From NCBI RefSeq assembly GCF_900094585.1, contig NZ_FMAG01000002.1, positions 884,007 through 948,006 on the forward strand: a stretch of DNA of 64,000 bases. The letters are read 5' to 3'. This DNA is from Martinezella multihospitum (GTDB lineage: Bacteria; Pseudomonadota; Alphaproteobacteria; Rhizobiales; Rhizobiaceae). The translations under genes and the position numbers were made by a program. Below the pieces are notes generated by a model. That model did not search any database and had not been told where the DNA came from. It saw only the letters and a list, made by a program, of their open reading frames with translations. Shown here in pieces: positions 29,724-39,414 of the stretch (position 1 is the first letter of the stretch; every line of letters begins with the position of its first letter).

Positions 29724-31034
29724 ATGGCGGTGAGCGCGGCAGTGGAACAGCAGGAAAATTCGTTCAAGGCCGGCCCATCGTCTCGCCCGTTTTCCGGTTT
29801 CGAACGGCTTGTGGCCTGGCGCTATCTGCGCTCCCGACGCAAGGAAGCCTCGATTTCGGTCATTGCCGGCTTCTCTCTGGTCGGCATCATGCTCGGCGTC
29901 GCGGCGCTAATCATCGTCATGGCCGTGATGAACGGTTTCCGCGCCGAGCTCTTCAAGCAAATTCTCGGTTTCAATGGTCATGTCGTTGTTCAGCCGATCG
30001 ATTCGCCGCTGAATGACTATGCCGATCTGGCGAAGAAATTTTCGGCAGTTCCCGGCGTCACGATGGCCTTGCCGCTCGTCGAGGGGGAAACACTTGCCTC
30101 CGGTCGCGGCGGTTCCGGCACCGGCGCGCTGGTGCGCGGCATCCGTGCGGAGGATCTGACCAAGCTCAAATCGGTCTCCGATCACATCGTCTCCGGAGAT
30201 ATGGTGGGGTTCGCGTCGGGGCAGGGTGTCCTCGTCGGCAGCCGGCTGGCGCGGCAATTGGGTCTGACGGTCGGCGATCAGATCACGCTCACAGCGCCGG
30301 ATGGCGACGTCACGCCCTTTGGTGTCAATCCGCGCGTCAAAGCCTATACGATCTCCGGCATTTTCGAAGTCGGCATGTCGGAATATGATTCCTCCGTCGT
30401 CTTCATGCCGCTCGAGGAAGCGCAGGTCTTCTTCAATGCCGAGGGCATCGTCGAGAAGATCGAACTCTTCATCACCAATCCCGATGATGTCGACGATCTC
30501 AGGCCGAAGATCGAGGAAGCGGCCGGGCGGCAGATCTTCCTGACGGACTGGCGGCAGGTCAACGCCACCTTCTTCTCGGCCCTGCAGGTCGAGCGCAATA
30601 CGATGTTCATGATCCTGACGCTGATCGTTCTTGTCGCAGCGCTGAATATTATTTCAGGCCTCATCATGCTGGTGAAGGATAAAGGCAGCGATATCGCGAT
30701 CCTGCGTACCATGGGGGCGACATCAGGCGCGATCATGCGCATCTTCTTCATGACGGGGGCGGCGATCGGCGTCGTCGGCACGCTTGCCGGCGTCATACTT
30801 GGCGTCCTGGTTTGTCTGAACATCGAGTCCATTCGCCAGTTCTTCTCGTGGATTTCGGGCACCGTGATCTTCAATCCGGAGGTCTATTTCCTCAGCAAAT
30901 TGCCGGCCCAGATGAATCTTAGTGAAACCATCTCCGTTATCGTGATGGCACTCACTCTGTCCTTCCTTGCTACCATCTTCCCGGCCTGGCGTGCCTCGCG
31001 GCTCGATCCGGTGCAGGCGCTGCGCTACGAATAA
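29724..31034 (+). CDS. lolC: Lipoprotein-releasing ABC transporter permease LolC/E
   Basis: 436 residues with one N-terminal membrane helix (about 45-72), a large periplasmic domain, and three C-terminal helices: the FtsX/LolC layout. Motifs: [20 protein letters not shown] and [20 protein letters not shown]. Most alphaproteobacteria have a single LolC/E protein that forms a homodimer with two LolD. It extracts lipoproteins from the inner membrane for transfer to LolA. The lolD gene follows after 11 bases. Confidence 0.94.
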   Translation: MAVSAAVEQQENSFKAGPSSRPFSGFERLVAWRYLRSRRKEASISVIAGFSLVGIMLGVAALIIVMAVMNGFRAELFKQILGFNGHVVVQPIDSPLNDYADLAKKFSAVPGVTMALPLVEGETLASGRGGSGTGALVRGIRAEDLTKLKSVSDHIVSGDMVGFASGQGVLVGSRLARQLGLTVGDQITLTAPDGDVTPFGVNPRVKAYTISGIFEVGMSEYDSSVVFMPLEEAQVFFNAEGIVEKIELFITNPDDVDDLRPKIEEAAGRQIFLTDWRQVNATFFSALQVERNTMFMILTLIVLVAALNIISGLIMLVKDKGSDIAILRTMGATSGAIMRIFFMTGAAIGVVGTLAGVILGVLVCLNIESIRQFFSWISGTVIFNPEVYFLSKLPAQMNLSETISVIVMALTLSFLATIFPAWRASRLDPVQALRYE

Positions 31035-31045
31035 GGATACCGCAT

Positions 31046-31732
31046 TTGATCAAACGCAACGTCGTTCTCCAGCTCTCGGGCGTGGAGCGTCATTACGGGC
31101 AGGGGGAGACGCGTCTGTCGATCCTGAAGGATGCCGATTTCACCTTGCGCAGCGGCGAGATGGTGGCGCTGGTCGCTCCATCGGGCACGGGAAAATCGAC
31201 ACTCCTGCATGTCGCCGGCCTGCTGGAACATCCGGATGGCGGCGAGGTGCTCGTCAACGGTCAGGCCTGCGAAGCCTTGTCGGATGACAGGCGCACGGCT
31301 GTCCGCCGCAGCGAGATCGGCTTCGTCTATCAGTTCCACCACCTTTTGCCTGAGTTCTCGGCGCTTGAGAACATCATGATGCCGCAGCTCATTTCCGGCC
31401 TCTCGCGCAAGGATGCAAGCGCACGCGCAGCCCAGCTTCTCGATTACATGCGTATCGGCCATCGTGGCGACCATCGCCCGGCCGAGCTCTCCGGCGGCGA
31501 ACAGCAGCGTGTCGCAATCGCCCGCGCCGTAGCCAATGCACCGCTGGTGCTGCTCGCCGACGAGCCAACGGGCAATCTCGATCCGGCGACCGCGCATTAC
31601 GTCTTCGATGCACTGGAAGCGCTGGTGCGCCAATCGGGCCTCGCCGCCCTGATTGCCACGCACAATCACGAGCTTGCGGCCCGCATGGATCGCCGCGTGA
31701 CGCTGAGCGAAGGCAAGGTGGTCGAGGTCTGA
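31046..31732 (+). CDS. lolD: Lipoprotein-releasing ABC transporter ATPase LolD
   Basis: 228 residues. Walker A is APSGTGKST, the signature is [14 protein letters not shown] and Walker B is [13 protein letters not shown]. The only good start before Walker A is TTG at 31046, with AAGGA 8 bases upstream. Powers LolC/E. Its stop lies 5 bases from the stop of the convergent DUF5680 gene. Confidence 0.95.
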   Translation: MIKRNVVLQLSGVERHYGQGETRLSILKDADFTLRSGEMVALVAPSGTGKSTLLHVAGLLEHPDGGEVLVNGQACEALSDDRRTAVRRSEIGFVYQFHHLLPEFSALENIMMPQLISGLSRKDASARAAQLLDYMRIGHRGDHRPAELSGGEQQRVAIARAVANAPLVLLADEPTGNLDPATAHYVFDALEALVRQSGLAALIATHNHELAARMDRRVTLSEGKVVEV

Positions 31733-31737
31733 TACCT

Positions 31738-32205
31738 TTACGGGACGATCAGGCCGCCGCGATAATCCAGCTCATAGGCTTTGCGTTCCCTGACGACGAT
31801 AGCTTCGTAGCCATTGAAATGATGGCAGTCGCCGATGTTTTCGTCGACGTAAAGCCCATAGGCATGCTCGAACTCAAAGCCGCCGAGAAAGCGCTTCTCA
31901 TCCAGATAGAGACGCAGAAGTGCTGCCTTGATGACCATGCCGGCGCGGGTGCCGTCGATCAGATCGGGCTCGACGATATGGCCAAAATAATTCATCGCCC
32001 AAACTGGCTGGTCGTCATGCCAGACGAGTTCCTGTCCGGCGAAATCCGTGCCGCCGAAATAGCTGTCGAGATAGCGCCAGCGGCCGCTCGCATAGCCGAT
32101 GTCATGCGAGCCGCTTCGGCAGGACGGCAGTCTCTTACCATCGCCGACATAGGTCTCGGCCTTGGCGGTGACAATAAAATCGTTCAGCTCGGCAAGATCC
32201 GGCAT
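31738..32205 (-). CDS. DUF5680-like protein with a LexA box upstream
   Basis: 155 residues; starts MPDLAELNDFIVTAKAETYV after GGAGAGGG. A soluble protein rich in aromatic and acidic residues, with SHDIGYASGRWRYLDSYFGG, WAMNYFGHIVEPDL and FEHAYGLYVDEN. I believe it is the DUF5680 domain, often found fused to helix-turn-helix regulators; here it stands alone without one. Function unknown. A LexA operator lies 57 bases upstream of the start, so it may be DNA-damage-induced. A longer frame upstream to 32355 has no ribosome site and crosses the LexA box. Confidence 0.75.
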   Translation of the reverse strand: MPDLAELNDFIVTAKAETYVGDGKRLPSCRSGSHDIGYASGRWRYLDSYFGGTDFAGQELVWHDDQPVWAMNYFGHIVEPDLIDGTRAGMVIKAALLRLYLDEKRFLGGFEFEHAYGLYVDENIGDCHHFNGYEAIVVRERKAYELDYRGGLIVP

Positions 32206-32261
32206 GGCCCTCTCCAGTGTTGGTGAGCTGGCACGATGCCACCGAGCTGACGATTTGTAAA

Positions 32262-32276
32262 GAACAAAAAGGGAAC
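32262..32276 (-). promoter_or_regulatory. LexA operator upstream of the DUF5680 gene
   Basis: GAACAAAAAGGGAAC, an exact GAAC-N7-GAAC direct repeat, the known LexA binding site in alphaproteobacteria. It sits between the stop of the minus-strand gene at 32285 and the start at 32205. Confidence 0.75.
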
Positions 32277-32284
32277 ATTTGCCG

Positions 32285-32872
32285 CTATTGGCCGATCTCG
32301 CAGGCCTTCTCTCCGATATCATCCTGCCAATCCTGGATGTTGACGGTCTTGGCATCGCCCTTCAGCGTCTTGCCGTCCTTCGTCACCTTGCCGGTCAGCA
32401 CATTGTAATCGCAGCTATGGCTGTTATCGGGCTCGAGCGTATCGCGGGCATCGTAAGTGTAGCCGGCAACCACGAAACCGTTGTTGCGATAGGCAAGCGT
32501 CAGCGTCTGGTGCCAGCGATCGCGGCCAATGGCATCGTTCTGCGAGGTAATCGCGATCGAGCCGTTCGGCAGCGCGGCGATCGATGGTTCCTGGCCGTAA
32601 ATGCCATCAGCCCCGGCTCTGCCCCATATCTTGTCCGGAGCGCTCGCAGCCAGCTGCAGTAGAGAATGTTCGCTGTCGCGCAGATAGATGTAGATGCCGA
32701 TGGAGGTCTCATCAGGCTTGCCGGGCGCCACCAGAAGGGCAAGGTCCGGCTTGCCGTCCTTGTTCCAGTCGCCGATCGCGGCATCGACGATGCGGCCGGG
32801 TGCGTTTGCATCTTCGGCTTGAGCCGCAGTTGCAGTCAAAAGAAGGATGAGGGCGCAGGCAAGTGATTTCAT
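32285..32872 (-). CDS. Secreted protein with a VCBS/FG-GAP-like repeat motif
   Basis: 195 residues. Signal peptide MKSLACALILLLTATAAQA, then DAAIGDWNKDGKPDLALLVA, which resembles the calcium-binding loop of FG-GAP or VCBS repeats, followed by a beta-rich domain containing YDARDTLEPDN and two cysteines (HSCDYN and KACEIG). ATG follows GGGAGAT; the upstream extension to 33181 is not coding-like. Probably periplasmic or secreted; function unknown. It is divergent from the small peptide gene at 33024, and the LexA box at 32976 lies between them. Confidence 0.75.
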   Translation of the reverse strand: MKSLACALILLLTATAAQAEDANAPGRIVDAAIGDWNKDGKPDLALLVAPGKPDETSIGIYIYLRDSEHSLLQLAASAPDKIWGRAGADGIYGQEPSIAALPNGSIAITSQNDAIGRDRWHQTLTLAYRNNGFVVAGYTYDARDTLEPDNSHSCDYNVLTGKVTKDGKTLKGDAKTVNIQDWQDDIGEKACEIGQ

Positions 32873-32975
32873 CGTGATCTCCCTATTTGCCCTTGCATAG
32901 CGTCGGGTGTTCGCGGGGTCTATCGGAGTGCCAAAAACCCCCTGATGAAATTTATTGATGCTTCTATTGACTCTC

Positions 32976-32990
32976 GAACAAAAATGGAAC
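32976..32990 (+). promoter_or_regulatory. LexA operator upstream of the 28-residue membrane peptide
   Basis: GAACAAAAATGGAAC matches GAAC-N7-GAAC exactly. TTGACT (32967-32972) just upstream could be a -35 element, but I see no good -10. It is 33 bases before the peptide ATG at 33024 and 103 bases from the divergent ATG at 32872. Confidence 0.78.
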
Positions 32991-33023
32991 AAAAAAGAAA
33001 CATAACGAGTAAGGAGCGCGTAA

Positions 33024-33110
33024 ATGACCGACATTATTCGAGACGTTGCAGCATTCACTTCCATCGTCATGTTCGTTGCCAGCTTTTCCCTCATCATGAT
33101 GGCGATGTAA
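33024..33110 (+). CDS. 28-residue SOS-associated membrane peptide
   Basis: ATG at 33024 has a near-ideal ribosome site AAGGAG (33011-33016) with a 7-base spacer. The peptide begins MTDIIRDVAAFTSIVMFV and ends in a hydrophobic helix with many Met and Ser, so it should span the inner membrane once with the N terminus inside. A LexA box lies 33 bases upstream. In Caulobacter the 29-residue inner-membrane peptide SidA is made from a LexA-controlled gene and blocks division; the resemblance in size, topology and control is seen here, but sequence homology was not tested. dnaE starts 117 bases downstream. Confidence 0.65.
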   Translation: MTDIIRDVAAFTSIVMFVASFSLIMMAM

Positions 33111-33227
33111 GTTTTATCCCCCGTTTGCACATGCTGTTCCCATATTTGATGGGAGCGACTTCTGGACTTTACGGTCCGCAATGCCGAAAATGTCGCCGAT
33201 TCATTGAGGTGTGCGGAAGGGTATGAG

Positions 33228-36200
33228 ATGGCGGATGCAGGTGGTAGCGGCGCGGTAGCGCCGGTCGGCGAAATGCCGGAATTCGTACACCTCAGGGTTC
33301 ATTCCGCCTATTCTCTGCTAGAGGGCGCATTGCCGCTCAAGAAGATATTGGCCAAGGCTGCCGGCGACAGCCAACCCGCCATCGCGATTACCGATACCAA
33401 CAATCTGTTCGTTGCGCTGGAATTCTCGCAAAAGGCGATGGACGAGGGACTGCAGCCGATCATCGGCTGCCAGGTATCGATCGAAATGGAAGACGGCGGC
33501 GAGGGTGAGAAGCGCGGGCCACAGCAGGCCTTGGCAAAGCTGCCGTCCATCGTGCTGCTTGCTGCCACCGAGCAGGGCTATGAGCGCCTCGTCGATCTCG
33601 TCAGCCGTGCCTATCTCGGCGGCGAAGGCAACCATGCCGTTCACGTTGCGGCCTCGTGGCTGGATGAGATCGGTACGGAAGGCCTGATTGCTCTCACCGG
33701 TTCGCTGACCGGCCCAGTCGACATGGCGTTGAAGGAAGGCCATGCGCCGCAGGCGCTTTCCCGTCTGCTGGCCCTGAAACGCCTGTTCGGCGACAGGTTG
33801 TATGTCGAATTGCAGCGCCATGGCACCTATGACCGCCGCCACGAGCAGAAGATGATTGCGATGGCTTACGAGCATGAGATTCCGCTCGTTGCGACCAATG
33901 AAGCCTTTTTCCCGACGCGCGACGATTATGATGCGCACGACGCGTTGATGGCGGTTGCCCACAACGCCATCGTCTCGGACGATACGCGGTTCCGCCTGAC
34001 CCCGGATCATTATCTGAAAAGCCGCGCCGATATGGCGAAGCTCTTTGGCAACCTGCCGGAAGCATTGGAAAACACCGTCGAGATCGCGCGGCGCTGCTCC
34101 TTCATCCTGAAGACGCGCAAGCCGATCCTGCCGCGCTTTACCGGCGCCACCGATGATGCGGAGGAGGCCGAACGCGCCGAGTCCGCCGAGCTGCGTGCTC
34201 AGGCGGTCGAGGGGCTCGACCAGCGGCTCGCCTCGCTCGGCATGGCACCGGGCTACGGGGAGAAGGAATACCGCGATCGGCTGGAGTTCGAGCTCAGCGT
34301 CATCGAGCGCATGAAGTTCCCCGGCTACTTCCTGATCGTTGCCGACTTCATCAAATGGGCCAAGCGCCACGATATCCCTGTCGGCCCCGGCCGCGGCTCG
34401 GGTGCAGGCTCGCTCGTCGCCTACGCGCTGACGATTACCGACGTCGATCCGCTGCGCTTCTCGCTGCTGTTCGAGCGCTTCCTCAATCCGGAACGCGTCT
34501 CGATGCCGGACTTCGATATCGACTTCTGCCAAGATCGGCGCGAAGAGGTGATCCGCTACGTGCAGGCCAAATATGGCCGCGAGCAGGTGGCGCAGATCAT
34601 CACCTTCGGATCGCTGCAGGCGCGCGCCGCCCTTCGTGACGTCGGCCGCGTGCTGGAAATGCCCTACGGCCAGGTCGACAAGATCTGCAAGCTGGTGCCG
34701 AACAATCCCGCCAATCCGACGCCGCTGAGCAAAGCGATCGAGGAGGAGCCGCGTCTGCAGGAGGAGGCGGATAAGGAGCCAGTCGTCGCGCGCCTTCTCG
34801 ACATCGCCCAGAAGATCGAAGGCCTCTATCGCCACGCCTCGACACACGCCGCCGGTATTGTCATCGGCGACCGCCCGCTGTCGAAGCTCGTGCCGATGTA
34901 TCGCGATCCGCGCTCCGACATGCCGGTCACCCAGTTCAACATGAAATGGGTGGAGCAGGCTGGGCTGGTGAAGTTCGACTTCCTCGGCCTGAAGACGCTG
35001 ACGGTTCTGAAGACGGCCGTTGATTTCGTCGCCAAGCGCGGCATCTCGATCGATCTTGCCGGCATACCGCTCGACGACAAACTGAGCTACGAGATGCTCT
35101 CGCGCGGTGAGACGGTCGGCGTGTTCCAGGTGGAAAGTGCGGGCATGCGCAAGGCGCTGATCGGCATGCGCCCGGACTGCATCGAGGATATCATCGCGCT
35201 GGTGGCGCTCTATCGTCCCGGCCCGATGGAGAACATCCCGGTCTATAATGCCCGCAAGCATGGCGAAGAAGAGATCGAATCGATCCATCCGAAGATCGAT
35301 TACCTGCTGAAGGAAACGCAGGGCGTTATCGTCTACCAGGAACAGGTGATGCAGGTCGCCCAGGTGCTGTCGGGCTATTCGCTCGGCGAGGCCGATCTTC
35401 TGCGCCGCGCCATGGGTAAGAAGATCAAGGCTGAGATGGACCAGCAGCGCGAGCGCTTCGTCGATGGCGCCATCAAGAACGAGGTTTCGAAGGGGCAGGC
35501 CGATGTCATCTTCGATCTGCTCGCGAAATTCGCCAATTACGGCTTCAACAAATCGCACGCCGCCGCCTACGCCGTCGTCTCCTACCAGACCGCCTATATG
35601 AAGGCGCATTATCCGGTGGAGTTCCTGGCGGCGTCGATGACGCTCGATATGTCGAATACCGAAAAGGTCAACGACTTCCGTCAGGATGCAAAGCGCCTGG
35701 GCATCGAGGTCATCGCGCCTTCGGTGCAGACCTCGTTCCGCCATTTCGAGACCGGCGACAATCGCATCTATTACGCGCTGGCGGCCATCAAGGGCGTTGG
35801 CGAATCCGCTGTCGACCATATCGTCGAGGTCCGCGGCGACCAGCCCTTCGCCGGTATCGAGGATTTCTGCCTGCGCATCGATCCCAAGCAGATCAATCGC
35901 CGCGTTCTGGAAAGCCTGATCTGCGCCGGCGCGTTCGATTGTTTCGAGATCGACCGCGCCCAGCTGATTGCCGGTCTTGACCGCATCATGGGCTATGCCC
36001 AGGTGGCGCAGGAAAACAAGCGCAGTGGCCAGCACGACATGTTCGGAAGCGCCGCGTCCGGCCCGGAAAAGATCGTGTTCCCATCCTACACGCCCTGGCT
36101 CGCTTCGGAGCGGCTGCTGCGCGAATTCCAGGTGCTCGGCTTCTATCTGACGGCGCACCCGCTCGATACTTACAAGAGCGTGCTCGACAAGATGCGCGTG

Positions 36201-36722
36201 CAGCCCTTCGCCGATTTCTCCGCTGCCGTGAAGCAGGGCGCCAGCAACGGCCGCTTGGCCGGCACTGTCATCTCGAAGCAGGAGCGCAAGACGCGCACCG
36301 GCAATAAGATGGGCATCTTCGTCTTCTCTGACGCCTCCGGCCAGTTCGAGGCCGTGCTGTTCTCGGAAGCGCTCAACCAATATCGCGACGTTCTCGAGGT
36401 CGGCAAATCCTTCGTCATAACGGCCCAGGCGGATGAACGCCCGGAAGGCATCAGCCTGCGTCTGCAGACGGCCCAGTCGCTGGAGGAGAAATCGCTGCAG
36501 ATGCAGAAGGCGCTGCGCGTCTATGTCCGCGATTCCGGCCCACTGAAGGCGGTTGCCGCGCATCTGAACGCCAGGGGCGATGGCCTCGTCTCCTTCATTG
36601 TCATCAAGGAGGAAGGCTTGCGCGAGGTCGAGGTGGCGCTGCCGGAGAAATATCGCATCACACCGGAAATCGCAGCAGCGCTGCGAACGGCGCCGGGCGT
36701 GATCGATGTGGAGCTTGTTTAG
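33228..36722 (+). CDS. dnaE: DNA polymerase III subunit alpha (replicative DnaE1)
   Basis: 1164 residues. N-terminal PHP domain (FVHLRVHSAYSLLEGALPL), polymerase palm with VGPGRGSGAGSLVAYAL and the catalytic acidic motif MPDFDIDFCQDRR, then tandem HhH, and an OB-fold region near residues 1000-1080. Length and the C-terminal beta-clamp and OB regions fit the main replicase, not the error-prone DnaE2 of imuABC cassettes. ATG at 33228 follows GGAAGGG; the frame from 33204 is less likely. The gene runs tail-to-tail into the L,D-transpeptidase gene with a 4-base overlap. Confidence 0.96.
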   Translation: MADAGGSGAVAPVGEMPEFVHLRVHSAYSLLEGALPLKKILAKAAGDSQPAIAITDTNNLFVALEFSQKAMDEGLQPIIGCQVSIEMEDGGEGEKRGPQQALAKLPSIVLLAATEQGYERLVDLVSRAYLGGEGNHAVHVAASWLDEIGTEGLIALTGSLTGPVDMALKEGHAPQALSRLLALKRLFGDRLYVELQRHGTYDRRHEQKMIAMAYEHEIPLVATNEAFFPTRDDYDAHDALMAVAHNAIVSDDTRFRLTPDHYLKSRADMAKLFGNLPEALENTVEIARRCSFILKTRKPILPRFTGATDDAEEAERAESAELRAQAVEGLDQRLASLGMAPGYGEKEYRDRLEFELSVIERMKFPGYFLIVADFIKWAKRHDIPVGPGRGSGAGSLVAYALTITDVDPLRFSLLFERFLNPERVSMPDFDIDFCQDRREEVIRYVQAKYGREQVAQIITFGSLQARAALRDVGRVLEMPYGQVDKICKLVPNNPANPTPLSKAIEEEPRLQEEADKEPVVARLLDIAQKIEGLYRHASTHAAGIVIGDRPLSKLVPMYRDPRSDMPVTQFNMKWVEQAGLVKFDFLGLKTLTVLKTAVDFVAKRGISIDLAGIPLDDKLSYEMLSRGETVGVFQVESAGMRKALIGMRPDCIEDIIALVALYRPGPMENIPVYNARKHGEEEIESIHPKIDYLLKETQGVIVYQEQVMQVAQVLSGYSLGEADLLRRAMGKKIKAEMDQQRERFVDGAIKNEVSKGQADVIFDLLAKFANYGFNKSHAAAYAVVSYQTAYMKAHYPVEFLAASMTLDMSNTEKVNDFRQDAKRLGIEVIAPSVQTSFRHFETGDNRIYYALAAIKGVGESAVDHIVEVRGDQPFAGIEDFCLRIDPKQINRRVLESLICAGAFDCFEIDRAQLIAGLDRIMGYAQVAQENKRSGQHDMFGSAASGPEKIVFPSYTPWLASERLLREFQVLGFYLTAHPLDTYKSVLDKMRVQPFADFSAAVKQGASNGRLAGTVISKQERKTRTGNKMGIFVFSDASGQFEAVLFSEALNQYRDVLEVGKSFVITAQADERPEGISLRLQTAQSLEEKSLQMQKALRVYVRDSGPLKAVAAHLNARGDGLVSFIVIKEEGLREVEVALPEKYRITPEIAAALRTAPGVIDVELV

Positions 36723-37990
36723 CCCTTTTTCCCGAGCGCGCCGTTATTGGTGATGGTGATGAAATCGGTCTCGTTGCCGGTTTCCGGCCCGATGCCGGTG
36801 TCGGAAATCGTCAGCGATGAGCCTGATGTCAGGATATCCTCGATGCGGTGGCGGACATCGTCGGGAATGGTGATGCGGCTGAGCGCCTGTCCGGCGGCAT
36901 CGAGCGATTGCGATTGTTCCTCGCTGGTGATCCCGTACCGCTTCTTCGTTTGCTTGCTCAGGTCTTCTTCCAGCGTCATCCCGAACCAGTCGGCCTTGCC
37001 GCTGATGCGGTCGATCGCGTTGGCGGTGAAGAAATGCACGCCGAGCGCCTCTTGCGGCTCGGCAATGATGGCGGGGCCTTCGAAGAGCGGCTTGAAGTTC
37101 TGGCGAACCATGATCGCTCCATTCGGCGGTTCGCCCTTGCCGGCGGCGGCATAGACCGCTTTCATCAGCGCGGGACTGACGAGGCCGCCCGTGGTCTTGA
37201 TATCATGCGCCTTCTTGAAGTCTTCGATCGCCTGTACCGTTGACGGCCCGAGCATGCCGTCCGGCGTTCCGGTGATGAACCCCATTCCGTTCAGAATGCC
37301 TTGGAGGTCGCGCACATTCTCACGCAGGCCGCGTCGGGTGATGAGGATGCTGAGCGGGGCGGGATCGGGAGGCGGCGCAACGATCTCCTGAACCTTCGGT
37401 ATCCGGATCGAAGTCACATCGTTCGTCGCAACCTGCAGCGATTGTCCCTGAGGCAGGAAGCTCGCGGTCATCGGACGAAGCTCGATGCCGGAGAACAGTG
37501 CTGGCGGAGGCGCTGCTGGCGGCTGGAACAGCGTTGCGTTTTCGAAAGGCTGAGGCACCAGCGGCTGATCGGCAATCACCACATGCACGCCGCGCTCGGT
37601 CATCTGGTAAAGCATCTCGGCAAAGGCTTTCGGCATGCGCACGCATCCGTGAGATGCCGGATAATTCGGAACCGAATTGGATTCGTGCAGCGCTATGCCC
37701 GACCAGGTCAGTCTTTGCATGAAAGGCATGGGCGCAGCCGAATAGAGATTGGACTCGTGATAGACCTTCTTTTCCAGAATGGAGAAGATTCCGCTCGGCG
37801 TTGTGTGGCCACGCTTGCCTGTCGAAACCTTCGACGTCGCCACCACCTGGTCGCCATCATAGACAGCAAGCGATTGCCTGTCTTTCGATACGACGATCTG
37901 CAGGGTGCGGGCATCCGGTGCGGCAAAGACAGGCTGGGAAAGGGCGGTGGCTGACAAAAGACCAAGCCCAAGCAACAAAAACGGCTTCAT
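36719..37990 (-). CDS. Periplasmic L,D-transpeptidase with peptidoglycan-binding domain
   Basis: 423 residues. Signal peptide to about residue 23 (ending VFA-AP). The YkuD catalytic domain holds SHGCVRMP with nucleophile Cys116 and upstream His102 (ALHESN). A PG-binding-1 domain with LQGILNGMGFITGTPDGMLG lies near residues 230-290. Such enzymes make 3-3 crosslinks in peptidoglycan or attach lipoproteins. The C-terminal 130 residues are not recognised but contain Ca-like or polar repeats and a serine-rich end. Confidence 0.92.
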   Translation of the reverse strand: MKPFLLLGLGLLSATALSQPVFAAPDARTLQIVVSKDRQSLAVYDGDQVVATSKVSTGKRGHTTPSGIFSILEKKVYHESNLYSAAPMPFMQRLTWSGIALHESNSVPNYPASHGCVRMPKAFAEMLYQMTERGVHVVIADQPLVPQPFENATLFQPPAAPPPALFSGIELRPMTASFLPQGQSLQVATNDVTSIRIPKVQEIVAPPPDPAPLSILITRRGLRENVRDLQGILNGMGFITGTPDGMLGPSTVQAIEDFKKAHDIKTTGGLVSPALMKAVYAAAGKGEPPNGAIMVRQNFKPLFEGPAIIAEPQEALGVHFFTANAIDRISGKADWFGMTLEEDLSKQTKKRYGITSEEQSQSLDAAGQALSRITIPDDVRHRIEDILTSGSSLTISDTGIGPETGNETDFITITNNGALGKKG

Positions 37991-38182
37991 AGACACAAAC
38001 CAAAACGCAATACTCGTAGTGCCCAAGGTTAGACTTCGAAGTTTAAGGAAGACTTGCCGAGAGGCTGCGCCTTGTTGCTCTGATGAAAGCGTCTGTCTGC
38101 TTGGTCGTCGCCAAATGCAGCATTGCCGAAGCGGAGCGCCAGGCTCGGCTGCGGCAATGGCTGAAACGTTGACCTCTGCGGA

Positions 38183-39223
38183 TCAATGGGCGCTCGAGGC
38201 TACCCAGTTGTGCCAGTCCTGCTCGCTGCCATGGAAGGCGTTGAGGTCGATCTTGCCGTCGACGCCATGGGAGACACCGGAGCCGGAATACTGCCAGAAC
38301 AGCCATTTACGGCCGGGATAGACCTTGGACGGATGGGCAGCAACGGCCCGGAGCCAGAAGGGATAGTTGAGCAGTTCGCCGCTCAGATTGTCGCGATAGA
38401 AATCGGGCGCCGTGTAGACGATCGGACGCTGGCCGTAATGCTTTTCCAGCCTGTCCAGGAAGACCTGCATCTTGGCAAGCACCTGCTCGCGCGAGGGGCG
38501 ACGCTTGCAGCTCGATTCACCGTTCCACTCCACGTCGATAACAGGCGGCAGCGCGCCGGCTTCTCTCGGGACGTTGCGGATGAACCAATCGGCCTGTTCG
38601 CCGGCCGTCCGGCACCAGTAGAAGAAATGGTAGGCACCGTGCTTCAGGCCGGCCTGCTGAGCAGCCCGCCAGTTCTTCTTGAACATCGGATCGAGATGAT
38701 CGCCGCCATCCGTCGCCTTGATGTAGACGAAGTTCGCACCCTGGGTGCGCAGCGTGTCCCAGTCGATCTCGCCCTGCCAGCGCGAAACGTCGACGCCATG
38801 CACAGCGAGCTTCCGGGGCGAGGTGGATGCGCCGAAGTTGATCGGCTTGGCATCGCGGAAACGATGGCTATAGATCTGCATCGGTTGCTGCCGCAGGGCG
38901 CGGGGCATAGGGTTTGATGGCGCGAGCATGGCGAGTGGCCGCTGCAGCGGCACAGGAGCGTCGCCATCGCTCTGGTCGGAAGGCATGAGCCCCTCCGGAC
39001 GCAGATTCGTCGGCATCGCGACCGCAAGAGCCTGCTGTCGCTCGACATGTGAAACCGTTTCGCCGATTTCGACCGACGGCGTCGGCCTGCTGGTCTTTGC
39101 GATGGAGCCGGTCAATTCCTTGGAGGGTGGGGCGGCCTGCGCGGCTTCGCGCTCACCTCGGGCGGCGCAGCCTGAAATTGCCAAGCAGGCGAGAAAAATG
39201 GTCGATACAGCCGATAGACGCAT
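38183..39223 (-). CDS. Lipoprotein with glycoside hydrolase family 25 (lysozyme-like) domain
   Basis: 346 residues. Lipoprotein signal with lipobox ISGC (Cys19). A Pro/Ser-rich linker of about 110 residues precedes a GH25 domain: HGVDVSRWQGEIDWDTLR, YIKATDGGDHLDP, GAYHFFYWC, PPVIDVEWNG with the catalytic Asp and Glu, and WLFWQYSGSG. GH25 enzymes cut the glycan chain of peptidoglycan. Located next to an L,D-transpeptidase on the same strand, a plausible cell-wall remodelling pair. Confidence 0.9.
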   Translation of the reverse strand: MRLSAVSTIFLACLAISGCAARGEREAAQAAPPSKELTGSIAKTSRPTPSVEIGETVSHVERQQALAVAMPTNLRPEGLMPSDQSDGDAPVPLQRPLAMLAPSNPMPRALRQQPMQIYSHRFRDAKPINFGASTSPRKLAVHGVDVSRWQGEIDWDTLRTQGANFVYIKATDGGDHLDPMFKKNWRAAQQAGLKHGAYHFFYWCRTAGEQADWFIRNVPREAGALPPVIDVEWNGESSCKRRPSREQVLAKMQVFLDRLEKHYGQRPIVYTAPDFYRDNLSGELLNYPFWLRAVAAHPSKVYPGRKWLFWQYSGSGVSHGVDGKIDLNAFHGSEQDWHNWVASSAH

Positions 39224-39414
39224 AGGAACCCGTACGCAAAACACAATCGACGGCGGATCCGCGCCGTTCGGAAGTTACAGAATCCGAGTCCTAATGGAAA
39301 TTTACCAAAAAAGTTTGAATCCGAGCTTTCTCGTGCACGGAATCGCGCGCGTAGCGTAATTTTCTTCGATCCGGCAAAATGTCACCGACTGGTGATTATT
39401 TGTGTAAGCTACTG

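Noticed and set aside
32873..33181. N-terminal extension of the minus-strand secreted protein
   Set aside because: It would cross the LexA box and the divergent peptide gene; the signal peptide and ribosome site at 32872 define the start.
33318..36563. 1081-codon minus-strand frame opposite dnaE
   Set aside because: Shadow of dnaE; no domains and no start context.
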